64,000 bases of DNA from Pseudomonas costantinii (lineage in GTDB: Bacteria; Pseudomonadota; Gammaproteobacteria; Pseudomonadales; Pseudomonadaceae), in NCBI RefSeq assembly GCF_001870435.1, contig NZ_MDDR01000021.1, forward strand, positions 1 through 64,000, read 5' to 3'. The position numbers and the translations under genes are program-made. How positions within the stretch are numbered: the first letter of the stretch is position 1; each line of letters begins with the position of its first letter. This document shows positions 16,991 to 26,241 of the stretch, in pieces. The notes below the pieces were generated by a model. The model was not told the origin of the DNA, made no database searches, and saw only the letters and a program-made list of their open reading frames with translations.

Positions 16991-19900
16991 ATGAAGCTTA
17001 CCGATACCTTTATTCAGCGACCGGTCTGGGCCATTGTCGTCTCGCTGTTCATCTTGATCCTGGGGTTGCGCTCGATCTTCGAGCTACCGGTAAACCAATG
17101 GCCACGCACCGAAAATACCGTGGTCACCATCACCACCGCCTACTACGGTGCGGACGCGTCCACCGTCGCCGGTTTTATCACCCAGCCGCTTGAATCGGCC
17201 ATCGCACAAGCCCAGGGCATCGACTACCTGTCCTCGTCGAGCATCACCGGTGTCTCGACCATTACTGCCACGCTGCGGCTGAACTACGACGCCAGCAAGG
17301 CTCTCACCGAGATCAACACACAGGTCAACTCGGTCAAGAACCAGCTTCCGGCACAGGCCCAGGAGCCGGTGCTGACGGTCGCGGTCGGGCAGACCACCGA
17401 CGCCATGTACTTGGGCTTTTACAGCGACACACTGCCCACCAATAACATCACCGATTACCTGGTGCGGGTGGTCAAGCCCAAGCTGGACTCGCTCCAGGGC
17501 GTGCAAACCGCAGAAATCCTCGGCGGGCGCCAGTTCGCCCTGCGCGCCTGGCTCGACCCGGACAAACTGGCGGCGCATAACGTGACCGCGCAGGACGTGT
17601 CCACCGCCCTGGCCAACAACAACTACCTGTCTGCCGTCGGCTCCACCCGTGGGCAAATGGTCACCGTTGACCTCACGGCCGGGACTGATTTGCACACGGT
17701 GGATGAATTCAAACGGCTGGTCGTCAAACAAAAAGGCGATGCGCTGGTGTACCTGGAGGACGTGGCCACCGTCACCCTGGGGGCCGAAAGCTACGACAGC
17801 AGCGTGGCGTTTTCCGGCAAGCGTTCGGTGTTCATCGGCATCAAAACAGCGCCCAGCGCCAACATCCTGACCGTCGCCACCAGCGTGCGCGAGGCGTTCC
17901 CTGAGTTGCAGTCGCAGTTGCCCACTGGCGTACGCGGCGAGATCGTTTATGACTCCACGGCGTTCATCAATACCTCAATCTACGAGGTGGTGAAGACCCT
18001 GGCAGAGGCGATGGTGATTGTCTCGGTGGTGATCTACCTGTTCCTCGGCTCGTTCCGGGCAGTGATCGTGCCGCTGGTGGCGATACCGCTGTCGCTGGTC
18101 GGGACCTTTTTCGTCATGTACCTGCTGGGTTACTCCATCAACCTGCTAACCCTGCTCGCCTTGGTATTGGCAATCGGGTTGGTGGTGGATGACGCGATTA
18201 TCGTGGTGGAGAACGTCGACCGGCATATCAAGGAGGAAGGCAAAGGCGTGCTGGACGCCGCGCTGACCGCTGCGCGGGAACTGGGTGGCCCGATCATCGC
18301 GATGACGGTCGTGTTGATTGCCGCGTATGTACCCATCGGGCTGCGCAGCGGCCTTACCGGCGCACTGTTCAAGGAGTTCTGTTTCTCGTTGGCGGGTGCG
18401 GTGACCGTGTCCGCCGTGGTGGCATTGACCCTCTCGCCGATGATGACCTCCCGGCTATTCAAGACTGGACAGGAAGAAGGTCGTTTCGCCCGCAAGCTCG
18501 ATCAGTACTTCGACTGGTTGCGCGGGCGTTACCACCGCGTACTGTCCGGTGGGCTGAATGTCTGGCCGGTGCTGGTGACATTTGGGTTTGTGCTGTTCCT
18601 GCTGGTGGCCGCCAGTGGCATGACCGCCAAAAGCGAACTGTCGCCGACCGAGGACCAGGGGCTGGTCTTCATGCAGATCAAAGGCCCGCCTACGGCCTCG
18701 CCGCAGCAGATGGAGCGCATTGCCGACCAGGCCTTCCAGATCGCCAACAAAGAACCCGAATACGCGCAAATGTTCCAACTGACCGGCCTGCCCGCACTCA
18801 ACCAAGGCCTGGGTGGCGTGCTGCTCAAATCCTGGGGCGACCGGACACGCTCCCAGGCCCAACTGATAGTGGACCTCCAGCAAAAATGGAATCAGGTGCC
18901 GGGCGCAACCATCGCAGCCTTCCCGTTGCCGTCGCTGCCAGGCGCCCAGGGCTTGCCGGTGCAATTTGTGATCACCACCACCGACTCGGTGGAAAACCTG
19001 AATGAAGTGGCTCAAGCAGTGAGGGCCGAGGCGCAGAAACAGCAGCTATTTTGGTTCTCCGACATGGATCTGAAACTGGACAAACCACAAGCCAGACTGG
19101 TGGTGGATCGGGAGAAAATTGCCGCGTTGGGCATGACCCAGGCAGATGTCGGGGCCGCGCTGTCAGCCGCACTGGGTGGCAACTACGTGAACTACTTCTC
19201 GACCGCCGGGCGCTCGTACAAAGTCATTCCCCAGGTGTTGCAGGTGAACCGCCTCAACCCGGATCAAATTCTCGATTACTACATTCGTACACCCGCAGGC
19301 GCCATGATCCAGGCGCGCACGGTGGCGCATATCGAGACCTCAACGCAGCCCGAATCGATCAACCACTTCCAGCAACTCAACTCAGCAACCCTGTCAGGCG
19401 TCAGTGGCGTGGCCCAGGGCGAATTGCTGGCGAAACTGAACACGATTCTGGCCAACGTTGCGCCTTCAGGTTACACCTCGGACTTCTCGGGCGAGTCGCG
19501 CCAGTTCATGCAGGAGTCCGGCGGGTTCTTCGGGTTGCTGATGTTCTCGATTCTCATCGTCTACCTTGCCCTGGCCTTCCAGTTCGAGAGTTTCCGCGAC
19601 CCGGTGGTGATTCTATTCTCGGTGCCTCCGGCACTGTTTGGCGCGCTGGCCTTCATCACCATGGGGTATGCCTCCATCAACGTGTACACCCAGGTGGGGC
19701 TGGTGACGCTACTGGGGTTGATCACCAAGCACGGGATTCTGATCGTGCAGTTTGCCAACGAGTTGCAGCGTGCAGGACGCAGCAAGCGCGAGGCGATTGA
19801 AGAGGCGGCGGCTGTTCGTCTGCGGCCTATCTTGATGACCACGGCCGCCATGGTGCTGGGCGTTGCACCCCTTGTCTGGGCCTCCGGGGCCGGGGCTGCG

Positions 19901-20047
19901 GGGCGGCATGACATGGGCCTGGTGATCTTCACCGGGTTGTCGATCGGTACCCTGCTGACGCTGTTCATGGTGCCGGCGATGTATATGTTCATTGGCTCCA
20001 CCCACCACCAGGAAGCCGAGGAACCTCTCCCTGAATACCAAGCGTGA
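16991..20047 (+). CDS. RND multidrug-type efflux pump (HAE1 family)
   Basis: This is a 1018-residue inner-membrane proton/drug antiporter with 12 membrane segments and two large periplasmic loops. It starts FIQRPVWAIVVSLFILILG, and TM4 contains the proton-relay Asp pair (GLVVDDAIIVVENV). TM10/11 motifs such as TKHGILIVQFANE are intact. It works with the two genes immediately upstream. Its N terminus is closer to the MexI/MexF-like branch than to heavy-metal pumps, but no particular drug can be assigned. Confidence 0.93.
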   Translation: MKLTDTFIQRPVWAIVVSLFILILGLRSIFELPVNQWPRTENTVVTITTAYYGADASTVAGFITQPLESAIAQAQGIDYLSSSSITGVSTITATLRLNYDASKALTEINTQVNSVKNQLPAQAQEPVLTVAVGQTTDAMYLGFYSDTLPTNNITDYLVRVVKPKLDSLQGVQTAEILGGRQFALRAWLDPDKLAAHNVTAQDVSTALANNNYLSAVGSTRGQMVTVDLTAGTDLHTVDEFKRLVVKQKGDALVYLEDVATVTLGAESYDSSVAFSGKRSVFIGIKTAPSANILTVATSVREAFPELQSQLPTGVRGEIVYDSTAFINTSIYEVVKTLAEAMVIVSVVIYLFLGSFRAVIVPLVAIPLSLVGTFFVMYLLGYSINLLTLLALVLAIGLVVDDAIIVVENVDRHIKEEGKGVLDAALTAARELGGPIIAMTVVLIAAYVPIGLRSGLTGALFKEFCFSLAGAVTVSAVVALTLSPMMTSRLFKTGQEEGRFARKLDQYFDWLRGRYHRVLSGGLNVWPVLVTFGFVLFLLVAASGMTAKSELSPTEDQGLVFMQIKGPPTASPQQMERIADQAFQIANKEPEYAQMFQLTGLPALNQGLGGVLLKSWGDRTRSQAQLIVDLQQKWNQVPGATIAAFPLPSLPGAQGLPVQFVITTTDSVENLNEVAQAVRAEAQKQQLFWFSDMDLKLDKPQARLVVDREKIAALGMTQADVGAALSAALGGNYVNYFSTAGRSYKVIPQVLQVNRLNPDQILDYYIRTPAGAMIQARTVAHIETSTQPESINHFQQLNSATLSGVSGVAQGELLAKLNTILANVAPSGYTSDFSGESRQFMQESGGFFGLLMFSILIVYLALAFQFESFRDPVVILFSVPPALFGALAFITMGYASINVYTQVGLVTLLGLITKHGILIVQFANELQRAGRSKREAIEEAAAVRLRPILMTTAAMVLGVAPLVWASGAGAAGRHDMGLVIFTGLSIGTLLTLFMVPAMYMFIGSTHHQEAEEPLPEYQA

Positions 20048-20064
20048 GGGCAGCATGAGCCTAA

Positions 20065-21354
20065 TCAGTCATTCAAAATGCTCATGGAGCCTTTAAAGAA
20101 CGTGTAGCCATTACGCCCTTGTTCTTTGGTGTGGTACATCGCGGCGTCCGCATTGACCATCAGCTCATGTGCGGTCAAACCATCTTTAGGGAACAAAGCG
20201 ATTCCGATGCTGGCGGATACATGCAGCGTGTGCTGGGAAATACTAAAGGCAGCGCCAATGCTTTCAATCAGGCGCTCTGCCAATGCAGCGACATCATCCG
20301 GGTGCCCCTGATCAATCAGTACGACAAATTCGTCTCCCCCCAGGCGTGCTGCGGTGTCCTCGCTGCGAGTGGTGTCGAGGATTCTGCGCGAGACCTCGAC
20401 CAGCAACAGATCGCCCACATGGTGTCCGTAAAGATCATTGACCGACTTAAAGCCATCCAAGTCCATGAACAGCACGGCAAAACGCTGCATGTGTCGGCCG
20501 GACTTGCGAATGGCTTGGTCAAGGCGCTCATTGAGCAACGCACGATTAGGCAGATGAGTCAGGTTGTCGTGCAAGGCCAACTCGACCCATTCGCTGGTCG
20601 CCTGATTCAGTGAAGTAGCCAGCAACTTATTGGTACGCACATCCAGTGCCGAGACGATCCAGGCAATTGCAAACACTGCCAGCGTCACAACAATCACCAG
20701 TATCGCCAGCCATTCGGTATCAATGCCGCTGTTCGCCGCCATGCAGAAGCTACCGACCGGAAACTGCGCCGCAGCCATTCCTGTGTAATGCATGCCGACG
20801 ATGGCACAACCCATGAGTAGTGAGGCACCGGCCCGGGCAAACCTGGCCTTTTCAGAGCCCTCGCGCAAACGAAAGGCAATCCACAGGGCCGCCCCCGAGG
20901 CCAGTACAGCAATCGCGATGGACACTGCAAATATCCAGGGGATGTAGATCACGTCTGGCGTCATCAGCAGTGCCTCCATCCCGGTGTAATGCATGCTGGC
21001 GATGCCCGCCCCCATCAACAGCCCACCCAGAACCAGGCGGGTCCAAGGCAAGTGTTTCTGGCAGGAAATCCAAAGGGCAAGGGCTGATGAGGCGATGGCA
21101 ATTAACAATGAGGCCAAGGTGAGCGGTATGTCATAGCCCAGTGAAATGGGCAGACTGAAGGCAAGCATGCCAATGAAGTGCATTGACCAAATGCCAAAGC
21201 CCATGGCGAAAGACCCACCCACCAGCCATAAAACGGCAGACTTCCCCGTGGAACCAGACACGCGGCTGACCATATGGAGGGCCGTGTACGAGGCAAGAAT
21301 GGCAACAATAAGAGACGAGACGACGAGGACGCCGTTGTAGCTACCAGGAAGCAT
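20065..21354 (-). CDS. MHYT-GGDEF diguanylate cyclase, MucR-like without EAL
   Basis: This is a 429-residue inner-membrane diguanylate cyclase. Seven hydrophobic segments carry three MHYT-type motifs (MHFIGM 58-63, MHYTGM 121-126, MHYTGM 188-193), proposed to sense O2, NO or CO through a metal. The C-terminal GGDEF domain (about 262-425) has an intact GGDEF at 339-343 and an RSED I-site at 330-333, which should give product feedback inhibition. There is no EAL domain, whereas MucR of P. aeruginosa, the c-di-GMP source specific for alginate, has MHYT-GGDEF-EAL. It is divergent from the alginate-type operon and converges on the RND pump. A role in feeding Alg44 is inferred from position. Confidence 0.92.
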   Translation of the reverse strand: MLPGSYNGVLVVSSLIVAILASYTALHMVSRVSGSTGKSAVLWLVGGSFAMGFGIWSMHFIGMLAFSLPISLGYDIPLTLASLLIAIASSALALWISCQKHLPWTRLVLGGLLMGAGIASMHYTGMEALLMTPDVIYIPWIFAVSIAIAVLASGAALWIAFRLREGSEKARFARAGASLLMGCAIVGMHYTGMAAAQFPVGSFCMAANSGIDTEWLAILVIVVTLAVFAIAWIVSALDVRTNKLLATSLNQATSEWVELALHDNLTHLPNRALLNERLDQAIRKSGRHMQRFAVLFMDLDGFKSVNDLYGHHVGDLLLVEVSRRILDTTRSEDTAARLGGDEFVVLIDQGHPDDVAALAERLIESIGAAFSISQHTLHVSASIGIALFPKDGLTAHELMVNADAAMYHTKEQGRNGYTFFKGSMSILND

Positions 21355-22060
21355 GAAATACCCGTCCTTGAGCTTACGGAATGATGTTACAAGGGTGATA
21401 TCACATAGACATCATAGACGAGTATTTTGCAGAGAACGCAAGGCCGTAAAGGTTCGTACCGGATCTATCCCTTAAAGCGCACGCCTACCCCGTAACGTTA
21501 TCAATCCTGGTCACTGACACGGCTCCCCCCTCCTCGTACATTTAAGTGATTAACAACAGGAAGGTCGCAAAGACGGGAAGTTAACGATAGAAATCCGCAT
21601 TTAGAACCATTTATTCATAGCACCATTTAGTGTTAATACAAAAGAACCTCTACAGGCTCGACCAAATAAATAATTGGATCCAACGCCGCACCTAAGTGCC
21701 CGTAAGTATTGAATAATAGGTCGCTTCGCGACAATTAAAACCGTTTCAGGAAGCCGAAAAACCAGCAGAAATCACATAAAAATGACGCCATAGCAATGAC
21801 AATTAATGAGCGCATTTTTTTGACGTCATATATTCACGATTTATATCATATTGATTAATAAGGATTTACACATAATGTAACATAACATGAAAAATTATTT
21901 AATAAACCTCAGCCCACTCTGTTGCGCTGTCAATTTCACTCTCCTACTATGAATTTCATTCTAAGAACAACTCAACTTCCAACTTCGCTTCAATACACTA
22001 ACTTTTTCTGCCCAGATATCTGATTGAGTTTGCGCTCTGCGCACTCAAAGGGAGGGATCT
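21355..22060. promoter_or_regulatory. AT-rich leader between the cyclase gene and algD
   Basis: This 706-base gap is strikingly AT-rich from about 21540 to 22020, unlike its surroundings, and has no convincing gene. It contains the perfect palindrome TGACGTCA (21821-21828), with TGACGCCA some 35 bases upstream. Long leaders with upstream activator sites are known for algD. I could not find a clean AlgU promoter (GAACTT, 16-17 bases, TCTGA). The start of algD has a GGGAGGG Shine-Dalgarno. Promoters in both directions must lie here. Confidence 0.6.
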
Positions 22061-23368
22061 ATGCGCATTAGTATATTTGGACTGGGTTATGTGGGCGCTG
22101 TCTGTGCCGGCTGTTTATCCTCTCGGGGACATGAAGTCATTGGCGTCGACATCTCGCAAAGCAAGATCGACATGATCAACAAGGGCCTATCGCCGATTGT
22201 CGAACCGGGCCTCAGTGAACTGCTTTCCAAAGGTATTACCACTGGGTTGTTACGCGGCACCACCGACGTTACCCAGGCGGTTTTGGGCAGTGACCTGTCG
22301 ATGCTTTGCGTCGGTACGCCAAGCAAGAAAAACGGCGACTTGGACTTAGCCTACATGGAAGCGGTGTGCGAGCAAATCGGCGCTGCACTGCGTGAGAAGA
22401 CTGGCCGCCACACCGTGGTGGTGCGCAGCACCGTGTTGCCGGGCACGGTGAAAAACGTCGTCATTCCGATGCTGGAAAAGGCCTCGGGCAAAAAGGCCGG
22501 CATCGACTTCGGCGTGGCGACCAACCCCGAGTTCCTGCGCGAAAGCACCGCGATCCAGGATTACGACTTCCCGGCCATGACCGTCATTGGTGAGCTTGAT
22601 GCGCTGTCTGGCGACATGCTCGAAGAGCTGTACCACGGCCTGGATGCGCCGGTGATTCGCAAGTCGATCGAAGTCGCCGAAATGATCAAGTACACCTGCA
22701 ACGTCTGGCACGCCACCAAGGTCAGTTTCGCCAACGAGATCGGCAACATTGCCAAGGCCTCGGGCGTCGATGGCCGCGAAGTCATGGATGTCGTGTGCCA
22801 GGACCACAAGCTCAACCTGTCCCGTTACTACCTGCGCCCAGGCTTTGCCTTCGGCGGTTCCTGCCTGCCCAAGGATGTGCGCGCCCTCACCTACCGCGCC
22901 GGCCAGTTGGACGTCGAGCACCCGATGCTCGCCTCGATCATGAGCAGTAACCGCAGCCAGGTGCAGAACGCCTTCGACATCATCGCCGGTTACGGCAAGC
23001 GCAAGATCGGCCTGTTGGGGCTGAGCTTCAAGGCCGGCAGCGACGATTTGCGCGAAAGCCCCCTGGTGGAACTGGCCGAGATGCTGATCGGCAAGGGCTT
23101 CGAGCTGAGCATCTATGACGCCAACGTCGAATATGCCCGCGTATTCGGTTCGAACAAGGAATACATCGAATCGAAGATCCCCCACGTTTCATCACTGCTG
23201 TGCGCCGACCTTGCCAGCGTGGTCGCAGGCGCCGAGGTGTTGATCCTGGGCAACAACGATCCGCACTTCGCCGATGTGCTGGAAGGTAACGACGACAAAA
23301 AAATCGTCGACCTGGTGGGCTTCATGAGCCATCGCACCAATGCTACCCAGGAAGGGATTTGCTGGTAA
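22061..23368 (+). CDS. algD: GDP-mannose 6-dehydrogenase
   Basis: This 435-residue enzyme oxidises GDP-mannose to GDP-mannuronate with 2 NAD, the committed step to the alginate precursor. It has an N-terminal Rossmann motif (GLGYVGAVCAG, 7-17), a central dimerisation domain and a C-terminal UDP-binding-like domain. The catalytic Cys is at 268 in GGSCLPKD, the same number as in P. aeruginosa AlgD. The length is standard. It is the first gene of the polysaccharide operon. The operon lacks algA, so GDP-mannose must come from an enzyme encoded elsewhere. Confidence 0.96.
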   Translation: MRISIFGLGYVGAVCAGCLSSRGHEVIGVDISQSKIDMINKGLSPIVEPGLSELLSKGITTGLLRGTTDVTQAVLGSDLSMLCVGTPSKKNGDLDLAYMEAVCEQIGAALREKTGRHTVVVRSTVLPGTVKNVVIPMLEKASGKKAGIDFGVATNPEFLRESTAIQDYDFPAMTVIGELDALSGDMLEELYHGLDAPVIRKSIEVAEMIKYTCNVWHATKVSFANEIGNIAKASGVDGREVMDVVCQDHKLNLSRYYLRPGFAFGGSCLPKDVRALTYRAGQLDVEHPMLASIMSSNRSQVQNAFDIIAGYGKRKIGLLGLSFKAGSDDLRESPLVELAEMLIGKGFELSIYDANVEYARVFGSNKEYIESKIPHVSSLLCADLASVVAGAEVLILGNNDPHFADVLEGNDDKKIVDLVGFMSHRTNATQEGICW

Positions 23369-23518
23369 TTCGCCCGCCTGTGGTGAACCGCCCAAGGGAC
23401 TGACTGCCCGCGTCACGCCTATGTCACCGACCACCCTGGCGCATGCCCAGGCTGGCAGCGTGTACGCGTGATTCGGTCAGCCCGTTCGCAAACGATTGTT
23501 TTGAGGAGTCAACAGCAC

Positions 23519-25051
23519 ATGGATCGACATGCCAGCAGTGCAATCAGTGGGGTTTTCAGCAAGCCGTCCGTCGCGCGGTTCTGCGCCTGGGCGTGCCTGT
23601 TTTCCCTGATTGCACTGGCCTCGGAAATGATCGCGCCCGAGTACCTGAACCCGGACCACGCCAAGTTCATTTTCATCATCGGTACCCTCGGCATGTGGCG
23701 TTATAGCAATGCCATCATCCACTACCTGCGCGGCATGTACTTCCTGCACTGGAAGTTCCCACGTCTACGCCGTCAGGTTGACCGCATGGGTGATGCGGCG
23801 CTGCCGGACCATATGTATATGGTGGTGACCAGTTTCCGCATTCCCACCCACACCACGTTCAAGGTTTACCAGTCGGTGTTCCAGGAAGTACAGCGACTCA
23901 ACGTGCCGTGCACTGTGATCGCTTCGATCGTGGAAAAGGGTGACGAACACTTTATCAAGACCATCATGCGCAACGAGGTGCAAGGCCGCGACGACATCAA
24001 ACTGATCATCGTTCGAGCCCGTGGCACCGGCAAGCGCGATGGCCTGGCTCATGCGTTTCGGGCGTTGTCACGACAGATGCCGCTGGAAAACTCAGTGGTA
24101 GGTGTGGTCGACGGCGACACCATGATGCTGCCCCACTGCGTTGAGCGCGCGGTCAAGCTGTTCGCTGCCCTGCCCAACGTCGGCGGCCTGACCACCAACG
24201 AATACTGCGAGGTGGAAGGCAGCACGCTGATGCGCGAGTGGCACTCGATGCGCTTCGTGCAACGGCACATCAACATGTGCTCGATGGCCCTGTCGCACCG
24301 CGTACTGACCTTGACCGGGCGACTGTCGTTTTTCCGCGCCAGCGTGATGATCGACCCCGACTTCATCAAGGACGTGGAGGCAGATTTTCTCGAACACTGG
24401 CGCCTGGGCCGTTTCCAGTTCCTTACCGGTGATGACAAGTCATCGTGGTTGAGCCTGATGCGTGCCGGCTGGGACACCTTCTACGTGCCCGACAGCCATA
24501 CGCTGACAGTCGAGCATCCGCCTGACAGCAACTTCTTCCGGGCCACCCGGCAACTGATGTTCCGTTGGTACGGCAACTCGCTGCGCCAGAACTTCCGTGC
24601 CACCACCCTGCTCGGCCGCGCACGCCTGGGGATGTTCACCCTGTACGTGCTGTATGACCAGCGAGTGTCGATGTGGACCTGCCTGATGGGGCTTACCGCC
24701 TCAGTGTTCGCCGGCTTGATCTTCGGCATGCAGTACCTGTTGGTGTACGTGTTCTGGGTCTTGCTGTCACGCACGCTGGTGACGCTGATGTTCGTGTTCT
24801 CCGGTCACCCGGTGAGCCCGGCCTACCCCTTTGTTCTGTATTACAACCAGATCATTGGCTCGGTGATGAAGGTGTACGCGATGTTCCATATGGACCAACA
24901 GAGCTGGACCCGGCAAAAAACCACGCTCAGCAATGGCAGCGTCAACTTCGATGCCGCCCTGAACCGCTGGTCCTCGAAAGCGATGATGTTTTCTTCCATC
25001 GCGGTGTTCTTCGGGGTCATCTCTGTTCTGCTCGAACTCACGCAACGTTAA
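23519..25051 (+). CDS. alg8: Mannuronan polymerase glycosyltransferase
   Basis: This is a 510-residue inner-membrane GT-2 polymerase. Two membrane segments (about residues 20-65) precede the cytoplasmic catalytic domain with GVVDGDTMM (nucleotide/metal Asp motif) and GRLSFFRA. Several C-terminal membrane helices (about 370-500) form the translocation channel. It polymerises GDP-mannuronate with Alg44 as the c-di-GMP-responsive partner. The ATG at 23519 follows GAGGAG; the longer frame from 23468 has no support. A 150-base gap from algD is larger than elsewhere in the operon. Confidence 0.94.
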   Translation: MDRHASSAISGVFSKPSVARFCAWACLFSLIALASEMIAPEYLNPDHAKFIFIIGTLGMWRYSNAIIHYLRGMYFLHWKFPRLRRQVDRMGDAALPDHMYMVVTSFRIPTHTTFKVYQSVFQEVQRLNVPCTVIASIVEKGDEHFIKTIMRNEVQGRDDIKLIIVRARGTGKRDGLAHAFRALSRQMPLENSVVGVVDGDTMMLPHCVERAVKLFAALPNVGGLTTNEYCEVEGSTLMREWHSMRFVQRHINMCSMALSHRVLTLTGRLSFFRASVMIDPDFIKDVEADFLEHWRLGRFQFLTGDDKSSWLSLMRAGWDTFYVPDSHTLTVEHPPDSNFFRATRQLMFRWYGNSLRQNFRATTLLGRARLGMFTLYVLYDQRVSMWTCLMGLTASVFAGLIFGMQYLLVYVFWVLLSRTLVTLMFVFSGHPVSPAYPFVLYYNQIIGSVMKVYAMFHMDQQSWTRQKTTLSNGSVNFDAALNRWSSKAMMFSSIAVFFGVISVLLELTQR

Positions 25052-25067
25052 AGGAAGGGCGCCTGCC

Positions 25068-26231
25068 ATGAGTAGTTCAACGACTACCGTACTCCCGGCC
25101 AATGTGGTCCATGAAGCAATCGACGAGCGCCAGTACGTGCGCGCCAAGATCAACGCCAAGGTCAAACTCGACGGCGGTGGCCAGCCGTCGTTCGAGAGTG
25201 ATATCCAGGATATCTCTCTGGGCGGCCTGGGCTTGTTGCATGCCGAGCCACTTAAGCTTGAAAGCTTGTACAACGCCTCGATCAAGCTGCGGCTGAACCA
25301 GATGGACTTGGCCATCGACACCAAGATCAAGATCGTCTCCCAGCGCGGCCAGAACGTAGGGGCCGAATTCGTCGACCTGGACTCGCAAAAGCGCGACATT
25401 CTGCGCTACATCATTTCAGCCTACATGTCGGGCGAGATCGCCGATATCAATGGCCTATTCAACGTGATGCAGCGTGAAAACTACATCAAGGAACGCAAGC
25501 ACAAATACGCCATCGCCCGTGGCCCGCTGGACCGCCTGCGCGCGGTGCTCGGCACACTCGCGTGGTTGGTGCTGGGCCTCGCGGCGCTGGCGTTCGTGGC
25601 CTACAAGAGCTACCTGTTGTTTTTCCGCATTCCGGCCGATCAGGCGCTGGTGAGCGCCGACGCGCAGGTCATCAGCATGCCCGACAACGGCTACGTGAAA
25701 TTCATGCTCAAACCCGGGCAAACCCAAGTGAGCGCAGGCGAACCGGTGGCTACCGTCTCCACCCAGTTGGCCACCAGTTTTACCAGCCCCGCCGACATGA
25801 AGGCCGTGGCGGACCTCTCACCCGGTGACCTGCAAACCCTGCTGGGTCGCGCCACCATCGAGACCGTGATCGCCAGCCCCTGCAACTGCGACGTGTACTT
25901 CCCAAGCAAACCGCTGGATGGCTATGCCTATAAGCAGGCACCGCTGATGCATCTGTTGCCCAGCGGAGAAAACCTGTTCGTGAAGGCCAATGTGCCGTTC
26001 TCACGCCTGGCCGACATTCCACGGGTGCGCTCGGTGGACCTGCAGGTGTTCGGAATCGATCAGACGTTCAGCGGCAAGGTGATTGACTCCGAAGTGGACC
26101 CGGTCAACCACAACCTGCAGTTGACCATCCAGCCCGACAGCCCGTTGCCCCGCTCAGCCTACCAACAGCCTGTGGCGGTGGACCTGTATTTGGGGCTGCC
26201 ATTCAACCTGCCGTTCAACCTACCGCTGTAA
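25068..26231 (+). CDS. alg44: PilZ c-di-GMP receptor/polymerase co-subunit
   Basis: This 387-residue protein is anchored in the inner membrane. The N-terminal PilZ domain keeps both c-di-GMP motifs, RxxxR at R21/R25 and DxSxxG at D48/S50/G53. One membrane helix (about 165-185) leads to a periplasmic membrane-fusion-like domain (about 200-375) with SPCNCDVYFPS, parallel to the SPCDC stretch of P. aeruginosa Alg44. It activates Alg8 when c-di-GMP is bound and helps link to the periplasmic export complex. The C terminus has a short repeated LPFNLPFNLPL. Confidence 0.94.
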   Translation: MSSSTTTVLPANVVHEAIDERQYVRAKINAKVKLDGGGQPSFESDIQDISLGGLGLLHAEPLKLESLYNASIKLRLNQMDLAIDTKIKIVSQRGQNVGAEFVDLDSQKRDILRYIISAYMSGEIADINGLFNVMQRENYIKERKHKYAIARGPLDRLRAVLGTLAWLVLGLAALAFVAYKSYLLFFRIPADQALVSADAQVISMPDNGYVKFMLKPGQTQVSAGEPVATVSTQLATSFTSPADMKAVADLSPGDLQTLLGRATIETVIASPCNCDVYFPSKPLDGYAYKQAPLMHLLPSGENLFVKANVPFSRLADIPRVRSVDLQVFGIDQTFSGKVIDSEVDPVNHNLQLTIQPDSPLPRSAYQQPVAVDLYLGLPFNLPFNLPL

Positions 26232-26241
26232 GGATGCCGCG

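Noticed and set aside
21548..21575. A GCAAAG-containing stretch resembling a c-di-GMP (GEMM) riboswitch core upstream of algD
   Set aside because: The other conserved GEMM stems and the tetraloop/receptor parts are not present, and the match is a short chance run. A covariance-model search would decide.
21960..21995. GAACAA followed by TTCAA as an AlgU promoter
   Set aside because: Two mismatches in the -35 box, wrong -10 box and 18-base spacing. Not convincing.
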